A model generated the notes under the pieces. The model was not told the DNA's origin. It saw only the letters and a program-made list of their open reading frames with translations, and did not search any database. DNA of 64,000 bases, taken from the NCBI RefSeq assembly GCF_023898315.1, contig NC_064616.1, forward strand, positions 702,241,389 to 702,305,388, given 5' to 3'. Numbering within the stretch: position 1 is the stretch's first letter; each line of letters begins with the position of its first letter. Positions 1 to 11,219 of this stretch are shown piece after piece. The translations under genes were made by a program, and so were the position numbers. This DNA comes from Schistocerca nitens. Lineage: Eukaryota > Arthropoda > Insecta > Orthoptera > Acrididae.

Positions 1-873
1 AGGCCATTTGCTGTTCCTCTTCTACATAAAGGATTTGGGAGACTATCTGAGCAGCCGTCTCGGTTGTTTGCAGATGACGCTGTCGTTACCGACTAATAAA
101 GTCATCAGAAGATCAAAACAAACGAATTAGAAAAAATTCTGAATGGTGCGAAAAGTGGCAGATGACCCTAAATAACTGAAAGTGTGAGGTCATCCACATG
201 AGTGCTAAAAGGAAGTCCTTAAACTTCGGTTACACGATAAATCAGTCTAATCTAAAAGCCGTAAATTCAACTAAATGCCTAGGTATTACAATTACGAACA
301 ACTTAAATTGGAAGGAACACATAGAAAATGTTGTGGGGAAGGCTAACCAAAGACTGCGTTTTGTTGGCAGGATACTTAGAAAATGTAATAGACCTACTAC
401 GGAGACTGCCTACACTACGCTTGTCTGTCCTCTTTTAGAATATTGCTGCGCCGTGTGGGATCCTTATCAGATAGGACTGACGGAGTACATTGAAAAAGTT
501 CAAAGAAAGGCAGCACGTTTTGTATTATCGCAAAATATGGGGGAGAGAGTCACAGAAATGGTATAGGATTTGGGCTGGAAATCATTAAAAGAAAGGCGTT
601 TTTCTTTGCGACGGAATCTTCTCACGAAATTCCAATCACCAACTTTCTCCTCCGAATGCGAAAATATTTTGTTGACGCCGATCTACATAGGGAGGAACGA
701 TCACCACGATAAAATAAGGGAAATCAGAGTTCGTAAGGGAAGATATAAGTGTTCATGTTTTCCGCGCGCTATTCAAGATTGGAATAATAGTGAATTGTGA
801 AGGTGGTTCGATGAACCCTCTGGCAGGCACTTAAATGTGATTTGCAGAGTATCCATGTAAATGTAGATGTAGA
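1..873 (+). pseudogene. LINE-B (CR1/L2 group) 3' fragment
   Basis: This is the 3' part of a non-LTR retrotransposon ORF2. It runs from the reverse transcriptase palm to the 3' tail. The first 200 bases encode palm sequence in shifted frames, with the FADD region read out of frame near position 70. From 198 a clean frame encodes the thumb and C-terminal region, including YLGITITNNLNWKEHI and VWDPYQIGLTEYIEKVQRKA. A TAG at 567-569 interrupts it and the frame resumes to about 800 (RRNLLTKFQSPTFSSECENI). The end carries a short (ATGTAG)-like tail at about 853-873, typical of this group. Sequence identity by eye is closest to the LINE at 51981-56260. It is 5' truncated by the window edge or by insertion and cannot code. 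Confidence 0.85.
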
Positions 874-894
874 AGTACTGGTCGGTAGTTCGTG

Positions 895-1565
895 GGCGCG
901 AAACTGGCTCCCTATAACGTCCCAGCTGTGTCCCGTCGGTTTCGTATGATTCAAATTTGATGACCACAACATCAAAGTGAGTTCACTATTAGTCTCCTCA
1001 AACGATTGTATCCCCTTGTGATACGGGATTTTATCCTGCTGGAAGATGGGAAGGTTGTCGGAGAAAACAACAGGCATGAAGGAATGCAGATGGTCCGCAA
1101 TAATGTTCAGGTAGTCCGCAGCTGTTCAAAAATGGTTCAAATGGCTCTCAGCACTATGGATGGGACTTAACATCTATGGTCATCAGTCCCATAGAACTTA
1201 GAACTACTTAAACCTAACTAACCTAAGGACAGCACACAACACCCAGTCCGCAGCTGTTCACGGTGCCTTAGGCTACTACCAGAGGTCCTATGGAAGGCAA
1301 CATGAATGTCCGCCATGGTATAATACTGACCCCACCGGCCTGCACACGTGGCGGGTGCATGTTTCGAGCAACTGTCCCTCTGGATGACAGTTTCTGACAC
1401 GACGTCGACCTGGTGTAACACGAAACGTCGTTAAGCCTACCTGATGGTACGCTTCTACTGATTCCCGGCCCATCTCGATGATTACGTACCCTTTCTGCGT
1501 CACATGCCCGCAACGCTAGCAAGTGGCATTCATTCTCGCATTGGGCAGTGGTCATAATGCATTGG
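895..1565 (-). pseudogene. Tc1-like transposase relic
   Basis: The minus strand carries degraded Tc1/mariner-superfamily transposase sequence. Near 1290-1370 it encodes MHPPRVQAGGVSIIPW, matching the conserved R-x-HAGGGSxMVWG segment that precedes the second catalytic Asp. Near 1000-1080 it encodes LPIFQQDKIPYHKGIQSF, the counterpart of FQQDNAPxHKA. Near 895-940 it encodes HSWDVIGSQFRAHELP, the counterpart of EHLWDxI. Frames change several times and stops are present. A truncated SINE at 1129-1244 interrupts it. It is non-functional and the terminal inverted repeats were not located. Confidence 0.7.
1129..1244 (-). repeat. SINE-1, 5'-truncated, inserted in Tc1 relic
   Basis: This is the 3' half of the common tRNA-derived SINE, reading on the minus strand, without its tRNA-like head. 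It is bounded by a perfect 16-bp target site duplication, AGTCCGCAGCTGTTCA, at 1113-1128 and 1245-1260. That fixes the ends exactly and shows insertion into the Tc1 relic. A small internal duplication (ATGG-ATGG) lies near 1155. Confidence 0.92.
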
Positions 1566-2748
1566 CTCATCAGCGTATATTAGACCTAATCGCAACAAAC
1601 AGACCTGACCTCCTCGAATATGTTCACACCAATACTGGGATGTGTGCCAATGAGGTAGTTTTGGTAACAACGCTTGCGAAACTAGAAAGGACATGTAAGA
1701 TACGTGGAAAGATTTACACATTTATTTAGTTAGACAAAAATATGGCTGTGTCATATGTACGAGAGGAACCCAAAACATTTACCTGAGGGATACATCGTGT
1801 AACAGTTTTGTGACTCAAGTTTAAAACTGTAAGTGACAGTTCACTGGTTGAATATGAATCTGGTACAACAATTCATGAGAAGAGAGATCCTCAATTGCAC
1901 AGTCAATGTAATGAAACTTCTAAGGAAACAAAACAAAACATAAAGTAATAGACGGAGAGACCCTAGCTGAAACGCGTTAAGCTGTCAAGGGGGCAATGAA
2001 CGATGCCTTTCGTAGCTACCATAGTAGCTTCTTATAGAAAGATATCACACAAAGTCCAAAGAAATCCTGATCGTATGTAAAGGCTGTCGGTGACACAAAA
2101 GTAAGTGTCCGAATACTCATGGATGACACAGGAACTGAAACTGATGGTAGGAAACAACATCAGAAATACAAAATTTTTGAGGTTTTCGTGGTCACTTGTT
2201 GACAGACAGCTTTTGGGCTTCTGTCTCGGTTTCTTTGACCAAAGTCTGCTTGATGATTTTTTGTGACGTTTCAGTAGCACGAGTGGCTAGCACTGTCAAA
2301 GCTTCACCCTCCATTGCTGATGTCAGACTGGAGTCGAACTCACCGCCGCAGATTACATGTATCTAGCTTGCTGTAGAAACGATAGAAAAATCATCAAATG
2401 AGGGTAAGCTTAAGAACTCGAGACAGAAGCCAGCAATAAATCTGTCAAAATCGGAAATACTTAACTCCGTTTTCAAATGCCCCTTACTAATGGAAGGACG
2501 GATGTCCTGCCTCTGTATTCCACCACTGCAAAGTGAAACGATGTACGCATTAGTGTCTCTGACGTTGAGAAATACCTAAAAATCGCCAAAATTAAATAAG
2601 TCTCGAGTGACTGATGGATTTCCTGAGAGATCGTGTACAGAATTTGCAGCTAAATTAGCCACCATTTTAACCGTAATACACCGTAGTTCGCTTTTTAAAA
2701 AATCTGTGACCAGTGATTCGAAAAAATGACGTAACACATATCTAGAAG

Positions 2749-2994
2749 ATGGTGGTGGTTAGTGTTTAACGTCCCGTCGACAACGAGGTCATTAGAGACG
2801 GCGCGCAAGCTCGGGTTAGGGAAGGATTGGGAAGGAAATCGGCCGTGCCCTTTCAAAGGAACCATCCCGGCATTTGCCTGAAACGATTTAGGGAAATCAC
2901 GGAAACAGAAATCAGGATGGCCGGAGACGGGATTGAACCGTCGTCCTCCCGAATGCGAGTCCAGTGTGCTAACCACTGCGCCACCTCGCTCGGT
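2749..2994 (-). repeat. SINE-3, tRNA-derived, with TSD
   Basis: On the minus strand this starts with a tRNA-like head. It has an A box-like GTGGCGCAGTGGTTAGCAC and a B box-like GGTTCAATCCC, followed by a roughly 170-bp body. It is flanked by a perfect 13-bp duplication, ACATATCTAGAAG, at 2736-2748 and 2995-3007. It is inserted in the LINE-C relic. A diverged relative lies at 39325-39470 and a possible remnant near 32860-32930. Confidence 0.9.
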
Positions 2995-3300
2995 ACATAT
3001 CTAGAAGAACAGTAACCGAAGTGATCCGTGAAACTATCGTTCAATCTTACTGATACATTCTATCTCTTGTAGAATCCTAGGACATATTTTAAGCACAAAG
3101 ATAACAGAGTATCTGGAAATGAATGACCTCTTCGACACCAATCAACACTGATTCCGAAATCATTGATCATGTGAAACCCAATTTGCGCTTTTCTTACATG
3201 ACTTCCTGCAACCCATGAAAAACATAAATATGGCACATAGAGTACTTCTGGAATTGCGAAAAGCTTTATTAACCAAAGATCGATTACCTTGTGAAGTGTC

Positions 3301-3961
3301 TGTGCTAGCAGAATAGAAATGCGGAAAACAAAAGTCCGAAAACAATTTATTGGACTCACCAACACGAAACAATAATACAATGTCTAATAGAACAACAGAC
3401 TTGATCCCAACTGCGGATCTTCACAAATATAAAATAACAAATAATAATAGAAAAGACCCGACTCGTCACCGGGAGAGGTCGCAATAAAACAATTCTACAA
3501 CGTCAAGATGTTCGCCGACTATACAAAGTCCATCTGCAAGGGATCGGCCAGCCAGAAGAGGCGTCTGGCCGTGGCTGCCGGGATTAGTAAGCATTGCGTC
3601 GAACTGCCCTTTGTTGGCAGTGCGCCGCTCTATAAAGCTCCTTTGGCGGATGTATCTGCCGGAACTATTTGCGATCACGTGTCTGGCGTATCAGAGTAGT
3701 TCCTGGGAAAGCTGCGACCTCTGGTGAAGCTGTTCTGCAGGCACCGCGAACGGGTAGCGGTAAGTGGCGGCCGTTGGTGGAGACCTCGTGTTGTGTTGTG
3801 GCCGCCGCTAAAAATTAGTGTTGACAACGCAGACAACATAGGTTTTCCTTGTGAATATACGCCCTGTGATGCAGGCATCCCGTGTTGGTTGGACGTGAAG
3901 TGGGATGCCGAAGCAGTAGGCGCTACGATGTATGAAGTGGGCGGCCATGGCACACTGAGCA
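3301..3961 (-). mobile_element. Candidate solo LTR inside LINE-C
   Basis: This 660-bp block interrupts the LINE-C palm region and is GC-rich in its centre, unlike its AT-rich surroundings. It begins TGTGCTAG and ends CTGAGCA, so it has TG...CA ends. On the minus strand a TTTATAG motif (about 3630-3640) precedes an AATAAA at about 3350, which would fit U3-R-U5 order. No target duplication is visible, and CTATAAA also reads on the plus strand. The LTR call is an inference; it could be another element type. Confidence 0.35.
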
Positions 3962-4880
3962 TAAAAAAAAACTGTGACTGGGTGTAGGATTTCATAGTAG
4001 GCAGGACGCAGCATATTATCTTGGACAGGGAGTTGTCGACAGAAGTAGGTGTAACTTCAGACGTGCCGCAGGAGAGTGAGCTGGAACCCTTCTTGTTCAT
4101 CTTGTGCGTTAATAAACTTGCAGGCAGTATTAATCGAAACCTAACAACTTTCGCAGACCATGAATTTATCTATAATAAAGTACTTCCGAAAAAAGGTGCA
4201 GAAATAGTCAATCAGATTCTGATAAGATTTAAAAGTGGCATTGAGAATAACAGTTTCCTTTAAATGAAAAGAAATGTGAAATTGTGCAATTCGCAAAACG
4301 AAGAGATGTAGTATTCTATGACTACAGTAATAGTGATTTACAGCTAAAGTCAGTCAACTCATGCAGATACCTGAGTATGACAATTCATAGAGGCATGAAA
4401 TGCAACGAGCCCATAGGCTCAGTTGTAGGTAAAACAAGTGGCAGACTTCTGTTCGAGGACAGAATACTGGGAAAATGTAGTCAGTCTTTGAAGCACACAT
4501 CTTATTGAACGCATACAGAGAAGGGTTACACGAATAGTCACTGATTTGTCTGACTGACGAGGAAGCGTTATGGAGATGTTAAAAAAATCTGAATTGAGAG
4601 ACTCTACAAGACAGCTGCAAAATATCCCCTGAAAATCTACTTATAAAATTTTAAGAACCGATATTAACTGAATAATTTAGAAATTGTTTTCATCCACTTA
4701 CATATTTTCCCGTAGGGACGGAGACGATAAAATTAGACTAATTACAGCACGCACAGGAACAGTTTGACATAAGCTCTAATCGAGTTCCATACGCGATAGG
4801 AACGGAGAGAGGTCCTAAAAACTATCGTCTGCCATGCATTTCACAGTGGCTTGCACAGTATGTATGCAGATGCATATATT

Positions 4881-7515
4881 TCTGACCAATGTCTTGCGCA
4901 TTTGAAAGCAAATTCCTTGTATTAGTCTCAATCATACTGGCAAAGTTGTTTTGCAAACTGGTATTTTCATATTACTGCAGTTACAGCTGCATCTGAGATC
5001 TAGAAGTGATTACCTGGAATGGGTTTCTGCATGTTCAAACACCTAGTTATTATTTAACACAATTAGTAAATATCTCTTTTATCCCATGTTTGTTGAGTAA
5101 TCAGTTAATAACTAGTTACACTCTGTTCGTGACGCGACACAGTGTGAAAATGAAGCGTATTTCGATATCTAAGCAACAAACCTAACGCCAACTTTTATTT
5201 TCCGTCAAGTATTAGTGTATGATTGAAGATTAATGCCTACAGTTTTAATTTTGATTTTGAGTGGTTCCCCAGCGGGTGAGAGGGGCCAGGGTAGAAGTAG
5301 CTAAGTTAAGATTGAATTACATAAAATTAATGTAAAGAGACTGAATTACTGATAAAATATCTAAATATTAATCTTGCATCACAGAAACCTGAGGAATGAC
5401 GAGATTTTTATGAAGTAGTCAGTCAGCGCTCTAAATTCAATCCTTTCCACGAAATTAACTTCAGAAAGAGACATTGCCAAGTAAGCGAGCTAATTTTGTT
5501 TATGTTTGAAATGTATGTACCTCTCCTGGAACAGCAAATGTCGGCGTGTGTACATAGTGTTCTGTAAGATTTAACATTCCTTATCACAGTCTACAAGTCA
5601 AATACAACGAGAGAGATAAAGTCAGCAATGGATTTAAAATGCATTTCACTTCAAACTGCGAATGTATCAAGTCACACCGTATTTGGATTTATTCGAATTT
5701 GTTTGTGTATTGTCATTGCGTAATTCACACCATGTTTGCAACTGTAATTTCCTTCTCTTTCAGAGTAAATATTTCTATTAGTAGGTGGTACTTCTATCCG
5801 TCATAATGTTGGCACATATAAACTAAAAAATGTAAAATTATGCCTGGATAATGGATATCACTACTTGCTATCATTTCATCTGTGTCGTTATGAAATATTT
5901 TGGTATTTAAATAAAACTGTAAGAAACATTCTAAGAGCTAATTTGACACCATATATCACTGTTACATACTTAACTGTAATTGCGGGTGACGCGTCATGTG
6001 ATTTCGACATTTGCTTTGGTTGCATAATCTTAACTACAAAAATCTTCTGACAGCTCTCCCAATTTCATTTCAATATGTATGTATCCCAGACACATTTTCG
6101 ATACTCGGATTATGTAAACTGGGTATCATGTTATAAACTAACAAACGTAATTAAAGCAGAGCAACGATTAAGGGGAGATGGAATAACCAATGTGATTCAG
6201 TGTGATCCAGTAAGGTGATATATACTTCAGTTTGCCTACATTTTAAATTTATGTAACTGGCTTATATTCCGAATTTCTCCGATAACATCGCCGGCCTCCC
6301 CCCGCAGCGTTAAGTTTTTTGTCTGACTGTTGTTATAACTCTTGGTGATGAGCCAGTTACGTTATTCCTGTGTGACTATAGTGTAAATGTATGGTGTCGA
6401 AATTTTATGATCACTCTAGTGGTACTAGTTTCTTTGGTAGTTAACTAAATGGAAACCACTACTTTCAGGAGATCCACAAAAATGAACAGCCACAACTGTC
6501 GAAACATGTGTCATTGCAGGATGTGGTTACAGAGTGAAAGGTTTCTGCCAAATATGAAGGTGGCCGTCCGGTATCATCTCCATGCTATGTACCATAGTAA
6601 ATGGATAGAATGTATATGATCTCTCTCATGGAGATGCACCATGGGTTTAAACAGTTCAGTAAGATTGGTTTAAAAACAAAATTTGTCCAAAAACGTTTAC
6701 CAATGGGTTTAAATAGTACAACGGAAGGAACTGGGGAAAATATATCACCATAAAAGGTATTTATGGACGTTATATTCGATATTTCCGTCTCATAATTTAC
6801 CGTTATCATGCAACGTAATTACTTTCAATCCAATAGTGTTATTTAAATATTACTTCCTTTATTTCGGACACTTTGACTAGAAGACATAACTGCAGCAAAC
6901 AAAAGATACTAGTATTTCCTAGAGATCACTTTATCTTCGAGATCACTTCATAAGTAAAATAATTTCACATAGTTGTTGATTCAGGCGGCCATTGCTTTGA
7001 GTCCTAATCTGATAAGTTAAAGGTATTTTGTAGACTCTGCTTGATCAGAATTATATCAGAGACTCTTTTCCACTGACATCAGCTTCCAGATACGTCATTA
7101 TGACCGGCCTAGAAACAATATTTCGAGAATAAAACAACACCAGCTCGAAATTCCACTAGATTAGCCGTAACAATTCCGGAATCAGATCGAAGATAATTAT
7201 TTAGTTTTACTACGTAATTTCCTCATTTGCAGTGAGAGCTCGTCCCTTATACGTAGGTATGGAAAGTTTCCTAATTTGTGGATCGTTTTAAACGTAAACT
7301 CTTTCCCACACTTCATGGCAGCTTTTACAACTGATAGGTCTTCTGCAAAAAACATTTTACTGCCACTCAGTAATGGCTCTGTCTTAGCAGAAATTACAGT
7401 AAAAACTCTCACGCACCTCCAACAAGACGATTTTGTCTGCTCCTGCTCGAGTTACAGCATCACGAATAGGTTTCAATAACTGGAAAGCCACTTCCAGTTC
7501 ATGACATGTCTCATC
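4881..7515. other. No recognised feature
   Basis: This is AT-rich sequence with only short chance reading frames (all 80 residues or fewer), no recognisable protein motif, no tRNA-like SINE head and no obvious long inverted repeat. It may contain very old repeats that I cannot identify. Confidence 0.6.
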
Positions 7516-7687
7516 CCATAACACGGAGGTCTACACGGCCCTGTCAGGTTGCAGATAGCGCCCAAACAGTTGTTTCCAGTATACGCTACCCGATGAAAGT
7601 GTCCGGACATTTGTGTGTAATGCGAACGGACGGTATAAAAGAAGTCGGGGAGTACTGTGTTGTCGGTAGAGTAACAGTAACACCAGA

Positions 7688-8322
7688 ATGAGTCGGTCAC
7701 GAGAGCTCAGTGAGCTCGAACGTGGACTAGTGATTGGATGTCACCTAAGTAACAAATCGGTCAGGGAAATTTCAAACGTTCTAAAACTGCCCAAATGATT
7801 CAAATGGCTCTGAGCACTATGGGACTTAACTTCTGAGGTCATCAGTCCCCTAGAACTTAGAACTACTTAAACCTAACTAACCTGAGGACATCACACACAT
7901 CCATGCCCGAGGCAGGATTCGAACTTGCGACCGTAGCGGTCGCGCGGTTCCAGACTGTAGCGCCTAGAACCGCTCGGCCACTTCGGCCGGCTAAAACTGC
8001 CCAAGTCGACTATTGGTGACGTAATTGTGAAGTGGAAACGTGAAGGAACAATCACAGCTAAATCAAGATCAGTCAGTCCTTTTGTAGTAACGGATAGACA
8101 CCGCCGAGCATTGCGGAGGGTGGCTGCAAAAAATCGCGCTACCATCAGTCCAGCTAGCAGAATGCCTGAGCGTCGAGACTTAAAAAGAAATGGGCATAAT
8201 GATTGAGCCGCTCATTATATTTCTGTAGTCAATGTCAACCCGCGAAAGAGGTGGTGTAAAGAGCGACGAAACTGGACAGTGGACAACTGGAACAAATTGA
8301 TTCGAAGCGATGTATCACGCAC
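7688..8322 (+). pseudogene. Tc1-like transposase, N-terminal half
   Basis: An ATG at 7688 opens a frame beginning MSRSRELSELERGLVIGCHL. This is the typical helix-turn-helix start of Tc1-like transposases (S-E-x-E-R-G-x-I-x-G). The frame breaks at the SINE at 7795-7990. It then resumes with KSTIGDVIVKWKREGTI and TAKSRSVSPFVVTDRHRRAL, the second helix-turn-helix and GRP-like linker. It decays around RMPERRDLKRNG and ends near RRNWTVDNWNKLIRSDVS. That position is just before where the first catalytic Asp (SDES) would be. The DDE half is missing; sequence from about 8330 belongs to an oppositely oriented relic. Confidence 0.75.
7795..7990 (-). repeat. SINE-1 full length, with TSD
   Basis: This is a full-length copy of the common tRNA-derived SINE on the minus strand. 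It has an A-box region (GGCCGAGCGGTTCTAGGCG) and a B box (GTTCGAATCC, with a preceding AA). Its flanks are a perfect 14-bp duplication, CTAAAACTGCCCAA, at 7781-7794 and 7991-8004. It splits the Tc1-like N-terminal domain. Confidence 0.95.
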
Positions 8323-8339
8323 TCTTCTCTCCAAAGTAG

Positions 8340-9313
8340 ACCACAAAGGCTCAATAATATTGAGATCTGGTTAACTGTGATGCCCAGGGGAAACGCGACA
8401 GCTCATCCTCGAGCTCACAAAACTAGTCCTGGACTATGCGAGATGTGTAAACAGGGGACCTGTCGTCTTGGAGCATATCATAATGATTGGGGAACAAACA
8501 TTGTACCATGGGATAGAACTGATCAGTCAGTATGGTCAGACAATTCTTGACAGTAATGTGACTTTCGCAATAATGACGGGAGCCATGGAGTACCACTGCA
8601 TGGCATCCCAAATCATCACCGAATCCCCCTCATCGTCCACTCCTGGAACGTAAACTCGGCCAGAAGTCGGGAATCGTGCGCAACAAGACTTATCCGACCA
8701 AATGACTTCCTTCCATTCTTCTTCGTTTTCATGTCAAGGACATTTGCATCACGGATGAGTGGTTTTGGAATTCTAGTTCGTCCTGTATTCCCTGATTATG
8801 GCGTTCCCTTCGTGTTGTTTTGATGCTGCCAAGATTCGCTGGTGCGACATTCAGTACTGCAGTAACTTTTGCAGCAGCCCTGCTCTTAAATTCTGTCATA
8901 TTCCTCTTCAATGGCCGTACACAGTTTCGTCCGCATTGTGATTTAGCGGACGATTTTTTGCCGCTTTCCCTGTACGAGCTATAAATCTTCTATAGGATTC
9001 CTCTTGAAACACCAGACACTTCGGCTGCCTTGATTCGAATGGTTCAAATGGCTCTGAGCACTATGCGACTTAACTTCTGAGGTCATCAGTCGCCTAGAAC
9101 TTAGAACTAATTAAACCTAACTAACCTAAGGACAGCACACACATCCATGCCCGAAGCAGGATTCGAACCTGCGACCGGAGCGGTCGCTCGGCTCCAGACT
9201 GCAGCGCCCAGAACCGCACGGCCACTCCGGCCTGCGACTGCCTTGGTTACGGAAGCACCCACCATAGGATCACCAACAATTTGCCCACGATCGAAGTCAC
9301 TTAGCTTCGGCAT
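8340..9313 (-). pseudogene. Tc1-like transposase relic
   Basis: This reads on the minus strand from an ATG at 9313: MPKLSDFDRGQIVGDPMVGA, the N-terminal helix-turn-helix. Next come KRNMTEFKSRAAAKVTAVLN (linker) and a stretch around LTDQFYPMVQCLFPNHYDM. The catalytic region follows, degraded, with LQDDRSPVYTSRIVQD where FxxDxAxxH is expected. It ends in remnants resembling LNIIEPLW near 8340. A SINE at 9033-9237 interrupts it and stops are present. The plus-strand relic at 30810-31318 belongs to the same family. Confidence 0.7.
9033..9237 (-). repeat. SINE-1 full length
   Basis: This is a full-length minus-strand SINE-1 with B box GGTTCGAATCC. The flanking sequence CTGCCTTG at 9025-9032 is repeated at 9238-9245 as the target site duplication. 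It is inserted in the Tc1-like relic. Confidence 0.9.
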
Positions 9314-9810
9314 AATACACTCACCACCACGCGGAAAACACTTCGTAGCACGGCTGACGCTTCCATTGTACTGCGGATATTGCACAGGTGCCGCTCGTGG
9401 CTAAATATAACAGCGAAACTTGCAGGCTTGGCTAGGATCTGCATTTTTTATCGCGGTGTTTCTGTATTTTTATTGAACCCCTGTGCTTGCCGAACGGGTA
9501 AGCAAGCGCCTAGTTGGATCGAATGATCTACCTCCAGTAGCTTTTTCACTACTCTTAACGAATGTTTCGCTGTCTAGGGGTAGTTCACCACCTCCGTGTC
9601 ACATCGGTAGCGCGGGTTACAGCAATTTCAGCAACCTAAAAACATGTTACAAAACCGTGTAATACGGTATTTTTACATCTCTAGTTTCTCAACCAGCTAG
9701 AATGCCTGATCGTAAAAGAAGAGATCTCTTTGGACTCGTTTTGTCAACTGGTATATCATGATCGCCAGTCACAGTTCATCACCGAGATCTACCTAGCTGT
9801 TACACGGAAT

Positions 9811-10009
9811 CCGGCCGAAGTGGCCGTGCGGTTCTAGGCGCTGCAGTCTGGAACCGCGAGATCGCTACGGTCGCAGGTTCGAATCCTGCCTCGGGCATGG
9901 ATGTGTGTGATGTCCTTAGGTTAGTTAGGTTTAATTAGATCTAAGTTCTAGGCGACTGATGACCTCAGATATTGAGTCCCATAATGCTCAGAGCCATTTT
10001 TTTTTTTTT
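9811..10009 (+). repeat. SINE-1 full length, T-rich tail
   Basis: This is a plus-strand copy from the tRNA-like head (GGCCGTGCGGTTCTAGGCG; B box GGTTCGAATCC) to the 3' end GAGCCA followed by about 14 T. No clear target duplication was found. Confidence 0.88.
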
Positions 10010-10168
10010 GACACGATACAAGTGACCCAATCTTGGCAAATTAGTAAACTAGTCTTTGTAAATGGTGAATTGATTTATTTTTTATCTGTCTCCACTACAG
10101 CATCATCCATCACACGTTACGAAATGAAGTACTGCAAAGATGCTAGTGTACAAGAACAATGTAACAAC

Positions 10169-10250
10169 AGACTGTAGTGCCTAGAACCACTCGGCCACCC
10201 GGCCGGCTGTTAAGTCCCATAGTGCTCAGAGCCATTTGAACCATTTGACT
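10169..10250. repeat. Inverted SINE-1 chimera
   Basis: Positions 10169-10206 are the reverse complement of the SINE-1 head (GCCTAGAACCACTCGGCCAC). They are joined directly to 10207-10250, which is the plus-strand 3' end (TTAAGTCCCATAGTGCTCAG, then AGCCATTTGAACC). Two partial copies in opposite orientation are fused with the whole body missing. Confidence 0.8.
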
Positions 10251-10405
10251 TAGAAGCTTAAATTTCGTACACCGCCAAGAGACCGTAGATCTTGGTATTT
10301 CATGTAAATTTCGACTCTATACTTTTACACATTCCCGAGTAATAGGGGCATTAACAGACTGACAGACATACGGACAGCAAAGGATCCTGTAAGCGTTCCG
10401 TTTTT

Positions 10406-10603
10406 CAAAAATGGTCAAATGGTTCTGAGCACTATGGGACTTAACATCTGTGGTCATCAGTCCCCTAGAACTTAGAACTACTTAAACCTAACTAACCTAC
10501 GGACATCACACACATCCATGCCCGAGGCAGGATTCGAACCTGCGACCGTAGCAGTCGCGCGGTTCCGGACTGCGCGCCTAGAACCGCTAGACCACCGCGG
10601 CCG
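10406..10603 (-). repeat. SINE-1 full length, with TSD
   Basis: This is a minus-strand full-length copy. The target duplication GCGTTCCGTTTTT occurs at 10393-10405 and 10604-10616. The B box GGTTCGAATCC is intact. Confidence 0.93.
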
Positions 10604-10646
10604 GCGTTCCGTTTTTATCAGTGGGGGTACGTACCCCTACAAAAGA

Positions 10647-10801
10647 GCTGGTTCAAATGGCTCTGAGCACTATGGTACTTAACATCTGCGGTCATCAGTC
10701 ATGTAACTAACCGAAGGACATCACACACATCCATGCCCGAAACAGGATTCGAACCTGCGACCGTAGCAGTCGTGCGGTTCCGCACTGAAGCGCCTAGAAC
10801 C
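10647..10801 (-). repeat. SINE-1, internally deleted
   Basis: This is a minus-strand copy lacking about 25 bp of the body and the outermost part of the tRNA-like head. ACAAAAGA at 10639-10646 and 10802-10809 is the target duplication. Confidence 0.85.
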
Positions 10802-11219
10802 ACAAAAGAATAATTTAACATATATATGTAACTCGGGAATGTGATAGCTAAATGAAGCTTTTTACACAGGGAACCTACAGCGCTTAAGATGCAGTGGACA
10901 TGAACGCTGTATTGATGAAGATATCAATGTATTACGCCAATCGAAGGTGGTTAAAAGCGCAAAACGCCTCTTGGCGCATATAAATGTATATAAACAGTGG
11001 CTGTTTCGTCTATTTCTTCAGATAAAGGAGATATAGTCGGAGTAAATTAATATTTTACTTGTTTAGAACCATGTTATTTTATCACTTACGTGGTACAGGC
11101 TTCTAGATAATGATAATGTGTGAGAATTATAGGACTTCAGTACGACTATTGCATGTGCAGTGGTACTGCAGTTGAACGAAAAATGCCAAGTTTTGGTATG
11201 AAACGGGAAAGACAGCATC

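Larger units (their letters stand above)
1570..4880 (+). pseudogene. LINE-C (CR1/L2 group), degraded and interrupted
   Basis: This is an old copy of a non-LTR retrotransposon ORF2 in order on the plus strand. At 1575-1700 it encodes the endonuclease end (LDLIATNRPDLLEYVHTNTG). At about 2050-2180 lies the linker (SYVKAVGDTKVSVRILMDD). At 2420-2740 is pre-palm sequence (PLTNGRTDVLPLYSTTA). At 3010-3250 fingers/palm remnants are readable in mixed frames. At 4021-4260 lies the palm (STEVGVTSDVPQESELEPF, with FADH where FADD is expected). The thumb follows to about 4550. SINE-3 (2749-2994) and an LTR-like block (about 3301-3961) interrupt it. Stops and frameshifts occur throughout. The same family recurs at 31365-32340 and 57555-63788. 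Confidence 0.75.

Noticed and set aside
9158..9236. tRNA-like head with perfect A and B boxes, as in all SINE-1 copies
   Set aside because: It is part of a 200-bp repeat with target duplications and diverged stem pairing. No genuine tRNA gene is called from any SINE head.
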